The position numbers and the translations under genes are program-made. Below the pieces are notes generated by a model. That model was not told the DNA's origin. It did not search any database and was given only the letters and a program-made list of their open reading frames with translations. This document shows, piece by piece, positions 1-9,951 of a stretch of DNA of 64,000 bases. Origin of the DNA: Cryptomeria japonica (lineage: Eukaryota > Streptophyta > Pinopsida > Cupressales > Cupressaceae); contig NC_081414.1 of assembly GCF_030272615.1 (NCBI RefSeq), positions 659,320,292 to 659,384,291 of the forward strand, given 5' to 3'. The stretch's first letter is position 1. The number at the start of each line of letters is the position of its first letter.

Positions 1-1784
1 CAGAATGAAGCTTTTTTCAGCCTATTCATGCGACTGGCTACCCATGATGAGTCAGGAAACAAGATGCATGTGTCGGCCTGGACACCCATCCTGCCAACTT
101 CTTATGATGCCTACCAGTTTTTCAGAGTGTTTCCTAACTCTCATCCTTTGAGATCTTGGTTTGATCCCCGAGGAGCCTCTTGCCCACTTTTCCCAGATAC
201 AAATGAATTGGATGTACAATGAGTGCCCCCCTTGCGACTGGTTTCTAGGTAGTGAATTTTCCTTTATTTGGGTGCATGGCTTCTCTAAAGAGCCTTTCTG
301 CCTACCTACCTATGTCACTGAAAGAACCCTCGACCTTGAAATTTCATTGTAGTTGGTGAAGATTGACAAAGCTATAGGGGCAGGAAAACATGATACCTCC
401 ATAAAGAGGACCACAAAGCTATTGGCCTCATTACTCTCGTTCGGAGAAGCATTGCTGAAAATGTCCCGACATCCAAGTTGGTGCAACTTGGCTTAGTAGT
501 ATTTGATGATATGTGGAGTTACAACCCAGATGGGTGCCTGTCTAAGAGAAAAAATGCAGTTAAGCACAAACCATAGAGTTCATGGGAAGGACGAATTAAC
601 CCGCCAATGAATGACCCAAATCTCTATGTGGGTCTCAATGATTTTCCCGTTTTAAAATGACCCTCGTGGTTGAATTTTTACTCTATCACGCAAAAGTACA
701 ATCCAACGAAGCCCATTCCCTGGAGTATGCTAGAAGCCATGAGGTTGGATTCGTGGCCTAAGAAAAAGAGGGGGGATTTCTGGATCTATCGTCAAGAAGT
801 GAATCAGCCCAGGGCTAACATCGGGAACGCTCCTTTTGACAAGTGTTTTGAGATTGAATGATGACAACACATGTAGTCAGATGAAGAGACAGGCAATGAA
901 TCCCCACGTGGTGACTCATCCCCCGAGGCGACCCAACAACAGGAGGTAGAAGTTATAAGTATAGAAGAGCAAGAGACTGAGGCTAATATTCCTCTTCCTC
1001 TTGTCGATTCAATTCGAAGACCCCGTTCCCAAACTGCCAAGAGATCGGCTGAGAAGCAGGCACCTGATTCCCCTTCTAGTAAAAAGTAATATCTGGGTTG
1101 TGCAAAGAAAGGTTCGTCTTCTCGGGTCCCAGAGGTTCCCTCAGTCTCTCAGTGACCGGTGACTTCTACGGTTCAGGTACACCCTTCTTTGCCCTTTCTC
1201 TCTGCTCAATCTGTATCTTTCATAGCTCCCCATCTCGCATTTATGCCTACCCAAATCTCCACTGCTCTCACATTAGTGCCCGTCAGGGCTCCGATCGACC
1301 CTCAAGTTGCGTCATCATAGGTCTCCATTTCGCTCCCTGCCCCCAATTTTATCGCTGCAGCGTTTTCCCCACAGATGCTTGATGCAGCCACTATCTCGCG
1401 TAGGCTTGGTTTTGGAGAATCCACTCCTCCCCCAAATGTTGGGGCAACGTCCACTGATCCATTTTCTTCAGGAGCCTCTCCTTTCATCCCGTTGTTTTCT
1501 CCAACCACGCTTGCACATCCCATTTAGACCTCTTTTGGTGGCCCTATTTCCCAATTCCCCTTTGCAATCCCTCCTGGTGCAACGTTTGCAGGCCAAGCTA
1601 TTGCAAACCCGAATGCTTATCAACAATAGGTTACCTATTTTGAGACTGCATGTATTGACAGGACTAGTAAGAGAAAGGAGAAAGATGGTGTTAGGCTAGC
1701 CCGTCCGCACATACAGACACATTTCAACGAGGAAAAGGATAGTCTTTTCTTTGTGACCATGTTCCCCAAGGTCGACAAGCCGTA
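1..1784 (+). pseudogene. 5' part of a decayed long reading frame, family not recognised
   Basis: Several short open stretches follow each other on the + strand in changing frames (about 28-222, 161-352, 670-861, 877-1089), with frameshifts and stops between them. The first two read as one protein if a frame change near 165-180 is allowed. The stretch at 877-1089 is acidic and Ser/Glu/Gln rich and ends in a basic, serine-rich tail, like a disordered linker. From 1100 to 1784 the sequence is Pro/Ser rich and no frame stays open. The sequence resumes at 13278 beyond the inserted retrotransposon, where coiled-coil coding potential is seen. I do not recognise the family. A fossil retroelement-associated open reading frame is possible, as is a processed or decayed host gene. 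Confidence 0.45.
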
Positions 1785-1789
1785 GGCCC

Positions 1790-2587
1790 TGTATATGGTG
1801 AAAATGGATAACAATAATAACAATATTGAAAGGCTAAATGAATTCAACCACCAAACCCTAGCCTAACAATCAACAAAGATCCACCATAACATATGAAGAT
1901 TACCTAAGACAATGCAAATCAAATGAAATCACAAAGATTATACCATTACATGTCAATAGGGTTTTGATCTCCATTCTTCCTATCTCCATTGATCTTGCTT
2001 GATATATTTGCTCTCAGATTTGATGTGCACAAGAGCTCAACAAAGAACGGAATGTGGTTGCAAATAGGATCGTAGTATAGTCAAGTCCTTAAGATCAGTC
2101 ATTAGGATGATTGATTAGAATGCATAGAATGATTAGGGTTTGATAATGAAGGAAGCATCTCCTTATATAGAAGACACTATATGAAATGGAGGGATAAGAT
2201 TGAGAGGTGTAAAAGGAGGTCGGCTATGATTAGAGGGTAGGTAAAAGAAATAATAAAATAATGAAATGGGTAGGTAGTGTATGAATTAAGAGATGAATGA
2301 CATGTGTCATAGGTGGAAAAGGTTAATGAATTAATTAAATAAATAAAGATTTATTTAATTAATAGAAGAAGTAGGATAATTAAATAAATAAGAATATTTA
2401 TTTAATTTAGGAAAATGATAATTTAAATAAATAAATGTATTTATTTAAATGAGAAATAAGGCTAGAAGAGGATAAATGAATTAATTAAACAAATAAGGAT
2501 TTATTTAATTAATAGAAGAATTAGGCTTAGATAATTAAATAAATTAAATATTTATTTAATTAGACTAGACAATTTTAGGTGTCTACA
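1790..2587 (-). repeat. 3' LTR of the 1790-13272 element
   Basis: 798-bp LTR. Read on the minus strand it begins TGTAGACACC and ends CCATATACA. A TATA box (CTATATAAGG on the minus strand, about 2161-2170) lies in the middle. The first part of U3 (2325-2575) is a run of A/T-only inverted repeats built from ATTTATTTAATT and its complement. It carries 16 bp near 2545 that the other LTR lacks. Confidence 0.93.
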
Positions 2588-2601
2588 TTTTGCCCCTCTT
2601 T
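2588..2601 (-). other. Polypurine tract
   Basis: On the minus strand the bases directly before the 3' LTR read AAAGAGGGGCAAAA, the expected purine-rich primer for plus-strand DNA synthesis. Its place, abutting the TG of the LTR, confirms the minus orientation of the element. Confidence 0.85.
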
Positions 2602-2832
2602 GAGACAATGCGGCTTGTCGCGTTGTTTCAAAGAAGATAAGATGAACTGATACAGAGTTGCCCCAGAATGGGAATGATATGCCCCCTCGAGAGATTGGAT
2701 GAAAATGTCTGGAAAGATCCCAGACAATCTCTCGATAAGAAAGACAAGATAGAATGGATTGACCGGATAAAGTGACAAAGTCACGGGATAAAGAAGACTG
2801 ACTCGGAAAACGAAAGCGAGGGCTAGGGGTAG

Positions 2833-2840
2833 TCTATAAG
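2833..2840 (+). promoter_or_regulatory. Possible TATA box of the antisense PMD gene
   Basis: TCTATAAG lies about 95 bp upstream of the proposed start codon at 2934, at a plausible distance for a short 5' leader. This is only motif and spacing; no transcript evidence is available. Confidence 0.3.
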
Positions 2841-2933
2841 ATAGACCACGAGGGAAAATACATCCTCATTGTCATCTACACATCCATAAGAGCATATTGC
2901 AGAGCGAAAATAGAGTAGGAGCAGTCAGCAGCG

Positions 2934-3990
2934 ATGGCTTTCACTCACAGATTCGACCGTGTTCGCCGATTTCAGAGGCCAGCAGAGGCAGGAGAGCCGG
3001 TAAGTACCACCAAACCTCCTTGTACTTTGACGCATTTAATTTTGTCATTAATGCATGTCGAATAGGGTAATAAATGCGCTTAGACCAGGGTCCAAAAAGT
3101 GTCAAAAAATGTCCAGGCACGTCTGTGCAGAGCATAGGCACGTCTGTGTCAAGAAGGTGCATCTGTGTTTTTTAGGCGCGTCTATGCAGTCTTTGAGCGC
3201 GTTTATGTCATGTAAGCGCGTTTGCGTTTGAAAAGTATGAATTTGCATCTTCTAGGTCAAATCAGCAGTTCTGTGATGAACATACGTTGTCGATTGGATA
3301 AGCTGCTGAGAGGATACACTCAAGCAGGTCCTCTAGGAAGACTAGGATAGATCAAGGCACTTTGTGATGAACAGTGAGTACCGAGATAGAGTACTTTGTG
3401 ATGAACAGGGAGTACTAAAATATGAGCAACACTTTGTGATGAACAGGGAGTGCAAATGTGAGTAACACTTTGTGATGAACAGGGAGTGTCACACACGTAG
3501 TACTTTGTGATGAACAGTGAGTACCACTAGGATAAATAGCAACACTTTGTGATGAACAATGAGTGTCACTAGGATAGATAGCAATATGCATTTAGATAGC
3601 AAGTAGCATTTTGTGATAAACAGTGAATGCCACTATAACTGACATGATTGAGTTGTTTGACTGCAGGAGTATTTGCCGATGCTAGAGTCACGAGAGAGAT
3701 TCCCGTCGACGCAGAGGTTGCGACCTGAGTTGTCGCTCGAGGACAGAGCTGCCATCGAGGAGATGGGTTTGAGACATGTGCTGTATGTGCCTGAGTTTCA
3801 GGAAAACATGGGTTTGCTGACTGCGCTGGCTGAGAGATGGCACTCTGAGACATGCACGTTTCATCTGCCGATGGGTGAGATGACAGTCACCCTAGAGGAT
3901 GTATATAGGATTATGCGGATACTGATTGATGGGGAGCTGATTCCGTACGATCAAGACGGAGACAGGGATGCCCTTAGACGAGTGTTCTAG
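2934..3990 (+). pseudogene. Antisense plant mobile domain (PMD) gene carried by the retrotransposon, two exons
   Basis: Exon 1 (2934-2999) starts with ATG and codes for 22 residues rich in Arg and Phe. It ends at a GTAAGT donor at 3000. A CTGCAG acceptor ends at 3666, and exon 2 (3667-3990) continues in the same phase. Exon 2 encodes the N-terminal core of the plant mobile domain: the ERW..ET.TFHLP.GEMTVTLEDV signature is plain, followed by an IDGE-type motif. PMD proteins (MAIN/MAIL1 type) also occur as passenger frames in plant transposons. The frame stops at TAG (3988-3990), but PMD-like coding continues in frame past it to about 4130, so CAG probably mutated to TAG and the copy is truncated. 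It lies opposite to gag, between pol remains and 3' LTR, the place of antisense extra frames in Retand-type elements. Confidence 0.75.
3000..3666 (+). repeat. Intron of the PMD gene with two arrays of short tandem motifs
   Basis: From about 3116 to 3235 a motif close to GGCACGTCTGTG recurs about six times. From about 3355 to 3636 a core close to ACTTTGTGATGAACAGTGAG recurs seven times, spaced 35-50 bp apart, in most copies followed by TACC or TGTC and a short variable linker. Both arrays lie wholly within the proposed intron. No coding potential is seen. Confidence 0.75.
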
Positions 3991-4139
3991 GATCCAAGAT
4001 TGGAGATGAGGGTGGGACACGTGGCATGGGATACCATGACATGGATAGGATTAGCACTACCAATAGTGTTGGCAGGAGTGATCAATGAGTTCCTCTGTAT
4101 CAGTTTTGTACCATTTTGTATAATGATGTAGACACCTGC

Positions 4140-5832
4140 GGGTGATTGTAGCCATATGATTTTGACATCATTGTATCATGACACTTTATATATATATGAG
4201 ATGATTCATCTTTGCGGCAGCTATATGCATGTGTACCTATGTGATGAGATGTTCTTATGTGATGCTTATGATATGGATGCAAATATGTATATGATGCAAT
4301 GCAATATTTTTTATTTTTTTTTGTTCGTTTATGTTTTATATGTGTATGCATGATGCAAATGTGAATGTAAGTAATGCAGATGAATATGATAATGCAAATG
4401 TAAATTGTGCTAACAGGTGTTGTGTGCAGGATGTGATGTTTTTGTGATATCTATATGTATGTATGAAATGCTTATATGTGGTAATGTAGGTGCAACTACA
4501 TGAAATGCAAATGTTTTTGGTGTGTCATTATACTCAGTCATCTGATAGCAGGCTATGCGGACTCGAGAAGGACGATGGAAGTCAATCAAGAAAGGGGGGA
4601 TGAAAGACAGAAGATATGAAAGTGAAAGAGCTTCTTGTGCGTTATCATCATTGAGCTTTATTATGGCAAGTAGGTTATGACAATCAAGGCATATGTTCGA
4701 CCCAGAAAGTCATTGTACCTGTTTGTATGGAGATAAGACGGTCACAAACAAGGAATGCCCCAGTTCACACTAGACTCACAATGTCCTCGTATCCTTGGAG
4801 AAGTCATAGCATTACTAAGAGACAATCCACAGACAACAAAGAAAAATAGGTGACGATACCCCATCCTCGCCTTTCTAGTCAAAGACATCTTGGAGTTAGA
4901 ATCTCTAGTCAGAGACATCCTGGAAAAGCTAAAAGACATGTCACCAGAAAGATAAAATCAAAAGAAAACCAAGACTCGACACCAACACCCACTGTAGTCC
5001 TCAAGTTTAGTGTCTCTTGTCACTTGTATAAGTCTTATTTGATTGTGGTCACAATGTTTACTTTCACAGAAAGGATAGATAGCACTGAACTATAATGTTG
5101 TCTGAGTCTGTTGAAAGATTTGATTTGTTGAAGCCCATTGTTGTTGCTGTGTCTCATCTAAAATTGACTGAATCCATGAAACTGATACTTTATTATGGAG
5201 AAGATGAAACTTTATTGCAGATCTGTGATGCAAATGTTGCTTTATTGCAGATTGTGCGCAGATAAACTGAAGAAAGCTGGAAGAAACTGTACTCCTCGAA
5301 ACATGTGATGTTCTTAGTTCCACACCCATCACTAGACGTAGGATTTTGCCTTAGCCACAGATAGGATCTGATTTATTATGGATGGAAAGGGAGGCGAAAA
5401 GGGAGGTTTATTATGAATGGCTAACCAATCTTGGGTAGATCAATAACAAGCCATGATGGGAATGGGTAAGTTTATTATGAATGAATAGGTTGTGAGTGTG
5501 TGCAAAGTGAAATGATGAAGAGAAACCTGAAGGAGGGAGGAGCAATGTCTCTACACATGGCGCTAGTGACCCAATTTTCACCATGGTACTTGCCCAGGGC
5601 GCCACCGAAGTGGTTTTCACCATTGGACGAAATTATTTCTCTTTACTTTTTTTGATTTTTCAATGTTTTTTGTGTCACAAGGCGCCTGTTTGCCAGGTTT
5701 TCACCAAGTAACGATTTTTTTTGTTTTATAATTTTTATTTTTATTTTGTATTTTTGAAATTTTTTATTTTTTTTGTATTTTTGATTTTTTAATTTTTTTT
5801 TTTGTATTTTTGAATTAGGATATTCCAAAGAG
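4140..5832. other. Non-coding internal part of the retrotransposon
   Basis: No reading frame of interest. About 4180-4520 is rich in ATG/ATATG tracts of low complexity. 5640-5830 is a thymine-rich stretch (runs of T broken by single other bases) directly after the stop of the integrase-tail frame on the minus strand. It may have served as 3' untranslated sequence of the sense transcript. Confidence 0.6.
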
Positions 5833-7449
5833 CTATGTGTAGAACCTGCGAAGGTGCATGTTGTTGATAGGATCCTCCAAAGGTTCACCTTTTGTAGTTG
5901 AGAGCTGATATGCCCCAGATCCATATGCTGTTGTAATGATGTAAGGACCAAGCCAGTTTGGTTCGAACTTGCCCTTCTTCTGTCTGTCTTGTTGATTTTT
6001 AGGGTTTTGTCTGAGAACTAAGTCACCTACCTCAAATGTGCAAGGCTTGACCTTGTGATTGTAGCTGCATTGTTCCTTGATTGAATGATGTGTAGCTTGA
6101 GTGTCTGTCTTCCTTGATGAAGGAACTGAGATAGAATTACTAGAGTGTGGACTACATAGGCCCATATGCGTATCACCTAAAGAAGTTTGGACATCCCTGA
6201 TAACAAAGTCCTTTGAGGAAGCTCCATTAAAGGTCCATGATGTATCGCCGAAAGGGAAAGGATGTGTGGAACAAGTAGATGAGTGATGAAGGCTCATGAT
6301 TGCGAAAAGAAGTGAAAGTAGGATAGCATGATGGAGACTTAGGATCAACAAGTAATCTTTTTGACTTGCAATTGTAGAATTTTTGCCCCCAGTTATTTTG
6401 ATATTAGGGGAGATCAACTCTTTCTCTTTTTGCTTCATAGGATTTTTATCCTTGACTTTGATTTTTGTAGAGTCCAATAACTTTTCATTTTGATATGGAC
6501 TAAAGGACTTTTCTTTATTTTTGACTTTTAGATTTTTCTTTTCAAAGCTTGATTTTTGATCCCCAATGAGTAAGGGCTTTTGTAATTCTTGTTGATCCAA
6601 GTCTGGAAGCGGAGTGGAAATGGAATGAGCGGATGATATGGTAAGGCTATGTGATTTCTCAAGAGGTTTGGCAATATGCTCAATAGATTCTTCGCAGGAA
6701 CCACTCTTAGGACTATTGATATCAAGAGGTGCTTGCACCACTAGAGGAGATTTGCATTCAGACTTAGTAGCCACAACACTAGGTGGTTCACACCCAATTC
6801 CTTGGCATTGAAAATTGTTTGTAGGTTGTTCTTGTTGACATAATACCTTAGGAGATAATGGGAGTTGGTCAACATGAAATATATACTCACCACATCCTAG
6901 GTCTTTAATCTTGAACTTTTCTTTTAGCTCTGCTTGTTTGGATGTAGAAGTTTTTAAGGATTCAGGATCCACATATGCTGATGAAGGAACAGCTTCGCGA
7001 TTGACTGGGATTGTTATTTCTGATTGAGGTTGCAGATTGTTGCAATATATGAATGGATTTGGATCTGCTTTGATGGTCGCTTCAACTCCATTGTGTGGAA
7101 ACTTGATACATCGATGATATGTAGATGGGACTGCGCTCATTTCATTAATCCATGGGCGTCCCAAGAGTATGTTGTATGTGAGATCGATGTCTAGGACTTG
7201 ACAAACCACATCCTTTGTAACTGGCCCAACTTTGAGAGGCAAGGTGACTGTGCCTTTGGATGAACGTTCTTCATCATCATATGCTTTGATAGTAATTTTG
7301 TTTGTAGAATTCATAGCTTTGTCAGAATATCCCAATTGCTTAATAGTGCTCAATGTACAAATATTTAGACCAGCTCCTCCATCTATCAGGACTCTTTTTA
7401 TTTGATGCTTGTGTATGAAGGCTTCAATGTGTAATGGTGCATTATGTGG
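5833..7449 (-). CDS. Retropepsin fused to integrase C-terminal tail (deletion product)
   Basis: This is the downstream part of a single frame that runs from 9951. The retropepsin motif IDGGAGLNI is encoded at 7360-7386, and the family's later motif ILLGRPWINEM follows about 70 residues on. After a low-complexity Lys/Ser/Glu-rich linker the frame closes with FEVGDLVLR and the block GKFEPNWLGPYI...MHLRRFY (about 5833-6060), the C-terminal domain of a gypsy integrase. Between them reverse transcriptase and the catalytic integrase core are absent; a short WTFNGASSK stretch may be a relic of the element RNase H. The frame is open for more than 500 codons across the join, so the deletion either kept the frame or was selected to. 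An ATG at 7351-7353 is the first after the in-frame stop at 7450, but the natural product would be part of the gag polyprotein. Confidence 0.8.
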   Translation of the reverse strand, partial: PHNAPLHIEAFIHKHQIKRVLIDGGAGLNICTLSTIKQLGYSDKAMNSTNKITIKAYDDEERSSKGTVTLPLKVGPVTKDVVCQVLDIDLTYNILLGRPWINEMSAVPSTYHRCIKFPHNGVEATIKADPNPFIYCNNLQPQSEITIPVNREAVPSSAYVDPESLKTSTSKQAELKEKFKIKDLGCGEYIFHVDQLPLSPKVLCQQEQPTNNFQCQGIGCEPPSVVATKSECKSPLVVQAPLDINSPKSGSCEESIEHIAKPLEKSHSLTISSAHSISTPLPDLDQQELQKPLLIGDQKSSFEKKNLKVKNKEKSFSPYQNEKLLDSTKIKVKDKNPMKQKEKELISPNIKITGGKNSTIASQKDYLLILSLHHAILLSLLFAIMSLHHSSTCSTHPFPFGDTSWTFNGASSKDFVIRDVQTSLGDTHMGLCSPHSSNSISVPSSRKTDTQATHHSIKEQCSYNHKVKPCTFEVGDLVLRQNPKNQQDRQKKGKFEPNWLGPYIITTAYGSGAYQLSTTKGEPLEDPINNMHLRRFYT

Positions 7450-8241
7450 CTAACTTACGAAGGCATCATCGACTTCTGTGAAAGTAAGTGAATGTGGAAT
7501 GGAAAGGTATCCCACCATGGCTTGAAACTGGTCCACATTCAAATCAGTAGGAACAACAGTATCTCTCAAGATTTTGTCAAGAATGGCTTTGTGTGCGGGG
7601 GATATGCGTAAGAGCTCAAGAATGGAGATGAGAGCGGGTGTCTTCCCTAACTGTTCTACAAGGTCATACTCAGGTTTGGTTGATGAGGAAGCAGTGTTTT
7701 TAGCTGGAGCACCTTGCAAAGTAATTTTACCTCGACGGGTTGTAACGTGACATTCAGAGGTAGATTCGGAAGAAGATCCAACACCTTTTAGGACAATCTT
7801 GGGTCTCTGAGTAGAATTCTCAAATGCTTTGTCCTTGATGATAATAGTAGAGATGTAATTGTCCATCGAGATATTATTGATAGTTGAATCATAGTTGTAA
7901 GGTGCTCTAGTATAGTTGGCTTGGTCATCTGTGGCTTTAGCTTTTCCCTTGTCATGTTTTGGGAATGGTTCCTTAAACATCTCATGTTCTTGATTAGATG
8001 AATGTCCCTCAATCTCAATGTCACCTCTATCAATGAGATCCTGTATGATGTTCTTCAGTCGATGACAATTTCCTGTCTTATGACCCTTGCTCTTATGAAA
8101 TTCACAATACTCATCATCATTCCACCAATTCGGCTTAACCTTTGGTTCATATGGAGGAAAATCTGGAACTGTGATTACCTTGTTTGCCACAAGCTTCTTG
8201 AAAACTGACTCAAGTGGTTCTCCCAATGGAGTGTACTTCCT
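7450..8241 (-). CDS. Gag C-terminal part with zinc knuckle, same frame as gag
   Basis: It encodes a zinc-knuckle-like motif C-x2-H-x6-H-x3-C-H (CEFHKSKGHKTGNCHRL, about 8055-8110), typical of large plant gypsy gag proteins, then a charged linker leading to the protease. It is separated from gag by one TGA (8242-8244) and from the protease by one TAG (7450-7452), both in frame. Each is one C-to-T change away from a sense codon (CGA, CAG). Restoring neither is needed to see that 9951-5833 was a single frame of about 1370 codons. Confidence 0.8.
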   Translation of the reverse strand, partial: RKYTPLGEPLESVFKKLVANKVITVPDFPPYEPKVKPNWWNDDEYCEFHKSKGHKTGNCHRLKNIIQDLIDRGDIEIEGHSSNQEHEMFKEPFPKHDKGKAKATDDQANYTRAPYNYDSTINNISMDNYISTIIIKDKAFENSTQRPKIVLKGVGSSSESTSECHVTTRRGKITLQGAPAKNTASSSTKPEYDLVEQLGKTPALISILELLRISPAHKAILDKILRDTVVPTDLNVDQFQAMVGYLSIPHSLTFTEVDDAFVS

Positions 8242-9951
8242 TCATGATCTGGAAGTTGTTTGAGTATTTACTTGATTGTTTGTAGAACTTGATCCTGAAA
8301 AGATGAATTTAGGTCGCACTGTGTTGGCATCAACAACACCATCATTGACTGTGTTCTTGTTTTTATTCCAAAATCTTGGCTTGTCTTTTCCTTTAAAGTC
8401 ATCTTTGTTTTCCTTAAATATCTTAATGACTCCTTGTTCAATTATGACCTTTTCTGTTGCTAAGCCTTTTTCAATAACGTCCTTGAAGGTAGACAAACAA
8501 GCTTTCCTTAAGTCATAACCAATCTCTTTGTTAACATTTTGGGTGAACATCTCTACCATTTGTTTTTGTGGAATCTCACAAGAGCATCTGCTGGCTAGAT
8601 TTCTCCATCTTTGTAAAAATGATGCAAAAGATTCTCCCTCTTTTTGCTTGGTGTTGCACAAAGTAGTGACGGATATGTCTGTCTCTATATTGTAGGAGAA
8701 ATGTTGAATAAATGCTTCTGCTAGGTCACCCCATGACTTAATACCAGGTGGAAGTTGGGAGAACCATTCCATAGCTTGATCACCTAAGCTTTGTGGGAAT
8801 AATCTCATCAAATATGTCTCTTCTACTGCTACCTCAATGCAAGCTGTGAAAAATTGTCTTATGTGTGCCTTAGGATCCCCTTTTCCTCTATACTTATCAA
8901 ATTTAGGCGTCACAAAGTGTGTAGGAAAAGGAGGCATTGGAATGCTCTTGTCAAATGGATAAGGACATATGTCTCTCATTGTGTATGTTGGCTTCGGTGT
9001 ATTTATGTCCTCCATTTTCTTTTGTAAGTCCCTGATTTGTTGCTCCAAATTGCTCTTAGGTGGAGATCGACTTCTTGGACCATATCCTATGTTTGAGGTA
9101 CCCATTGGAGGAGGTGCATGTTGCATATATGGATGATATTGATCATACACATGTTCATATGGAGGAGGTCTGTAATGATGTTGCATATATGGACCACTTG
9201 GTATAGATTCATGTTGAGGAACACCATATCTATTTTGTGCATGTATACCATACTCTACAGGCATGTCATGTTCTATTATATTGCCCCCAAATTTGACACG
9301 AGGTTTTCTTGTGTCCAAATTTTGAGCATGCCTTGGAATATCCCATTGCTTTGGTGGTTGATCCTTAGCATTGATATGTGATTGAGCATATTTTTCTCCA
9401 TAAGACTTCCATAATGGTCTGCGAAGGTGAGTATCATATGTTTGACCATGTGTATGTGGGACCTCTGGTTTTTGAAGCAAAGCTAATGGTGATTCAGGTA
9501 CCATGTGTGGTCCTCTATTTCCTCGACTATTAGGTCTCCTTTGATCCATATTGGAGTGAGGTTGTTGCAAAGGTCTATGTTCCATTATTTGAGACATGTC
9601 AAAATCATGAGGTATCTTGGCTCCACTTTGTGCCATCATGTGTAAGAAGTATTGTCTATCTCTCCTCATTATTTCCTCAACTAATCGATTGAAATGGGGA
9701 TTCATAATGGATTCTTCCACATCTGCTGAATGTACTGAAAAGTTGTCCACATTGTCATTTTGTGTAGCATTGTTGTTTATAGTGTCCATGTTCTCAACAT
9801 TTGGATTGTTTCTATAGGCATCCATGTCAGGTAATGTAGTATGATCAGAATTGAAAAAGATCTCATTGTCATACTCATAAGAACTCATGTTTGCGGACTC
9901 TTGAGCCTCTTTAGTTTCTCTCCTAGATTTTTGAAGACGGGTTTCAACCAT
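8242..9951 (-). CDS. Gag polyprotein, N-terminal and capsid part
   Basis: 569 codons from ATG at 9951. The N-terminal third is charged and Asn/Pro/His rich. A short coiled-coil-like segment (about residues 300-315) precedes the conserved gag/capsid domain, recognisable from FDKYRGKGDPKAHIRQF, then ..AMEWFSQLPPGI.SW..L...F..HF, and ..ESFASFLQRWR.LA.R, with alpha-helical spacing as in the retrotransposon gag family. The product would form the virus-like particle in the cytoplasm. Start choice: first ATG after a stretch with many stops, and followed at once by the conserved MVETRLQK-type start. The frame ends at a TGA that appears to be a mutation, as coding continues beyond. Confidence 0.88.
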   Translation of the reverse strand: MVETRLQKSRRETKEAQESANMSSYEYDNEIFFNSDHTTLPDMDAYRNNPNVENMDTINNNATQNDNVDNFSVHSADVEESIMNPHFNRLVEEIMRRDRQYFLHMMAQSGAKIPHDFDMSQIMEHRPLQQPHSNMDQRRPNSRGNRGPHMVPESPLALLQKPEVPHTHGQTYDTHLRRPLWKSYGEKYAQSHINAKDQPPKQWDIPRHAQNLDTRKPRVKFGGNIIEHDMPVEYGIHAQNRYGVPQHESIPSGPYMQHHYRPPPYEHVYDQYHPYMQHAPPPMGTSNIGYGPRSRSPPKSNLEQQIRDLQKKMEDINTPKPTYTMRDICPYPFDKSIPMPPFPTHFVTPKFDKYRGKGDPKAHIRQFFTACIEVAVEETYLMRLFPQSLGDQAMEWFSQLPPGIKSWGDLAEAFIQHFSYNIETDISVTTLCNTKQKEGESFASFLQRWRNLASRCSCEIPQKQMVEMFTQNVNKEIGYDLRKACLSTFKDVIEKGLATEKVIIEQGVIKIFKENKDDFKGKDKPRFWNKNKNTVNDGVVDANTVRPKFIFSGSSSTNNQVNTQTTSRS

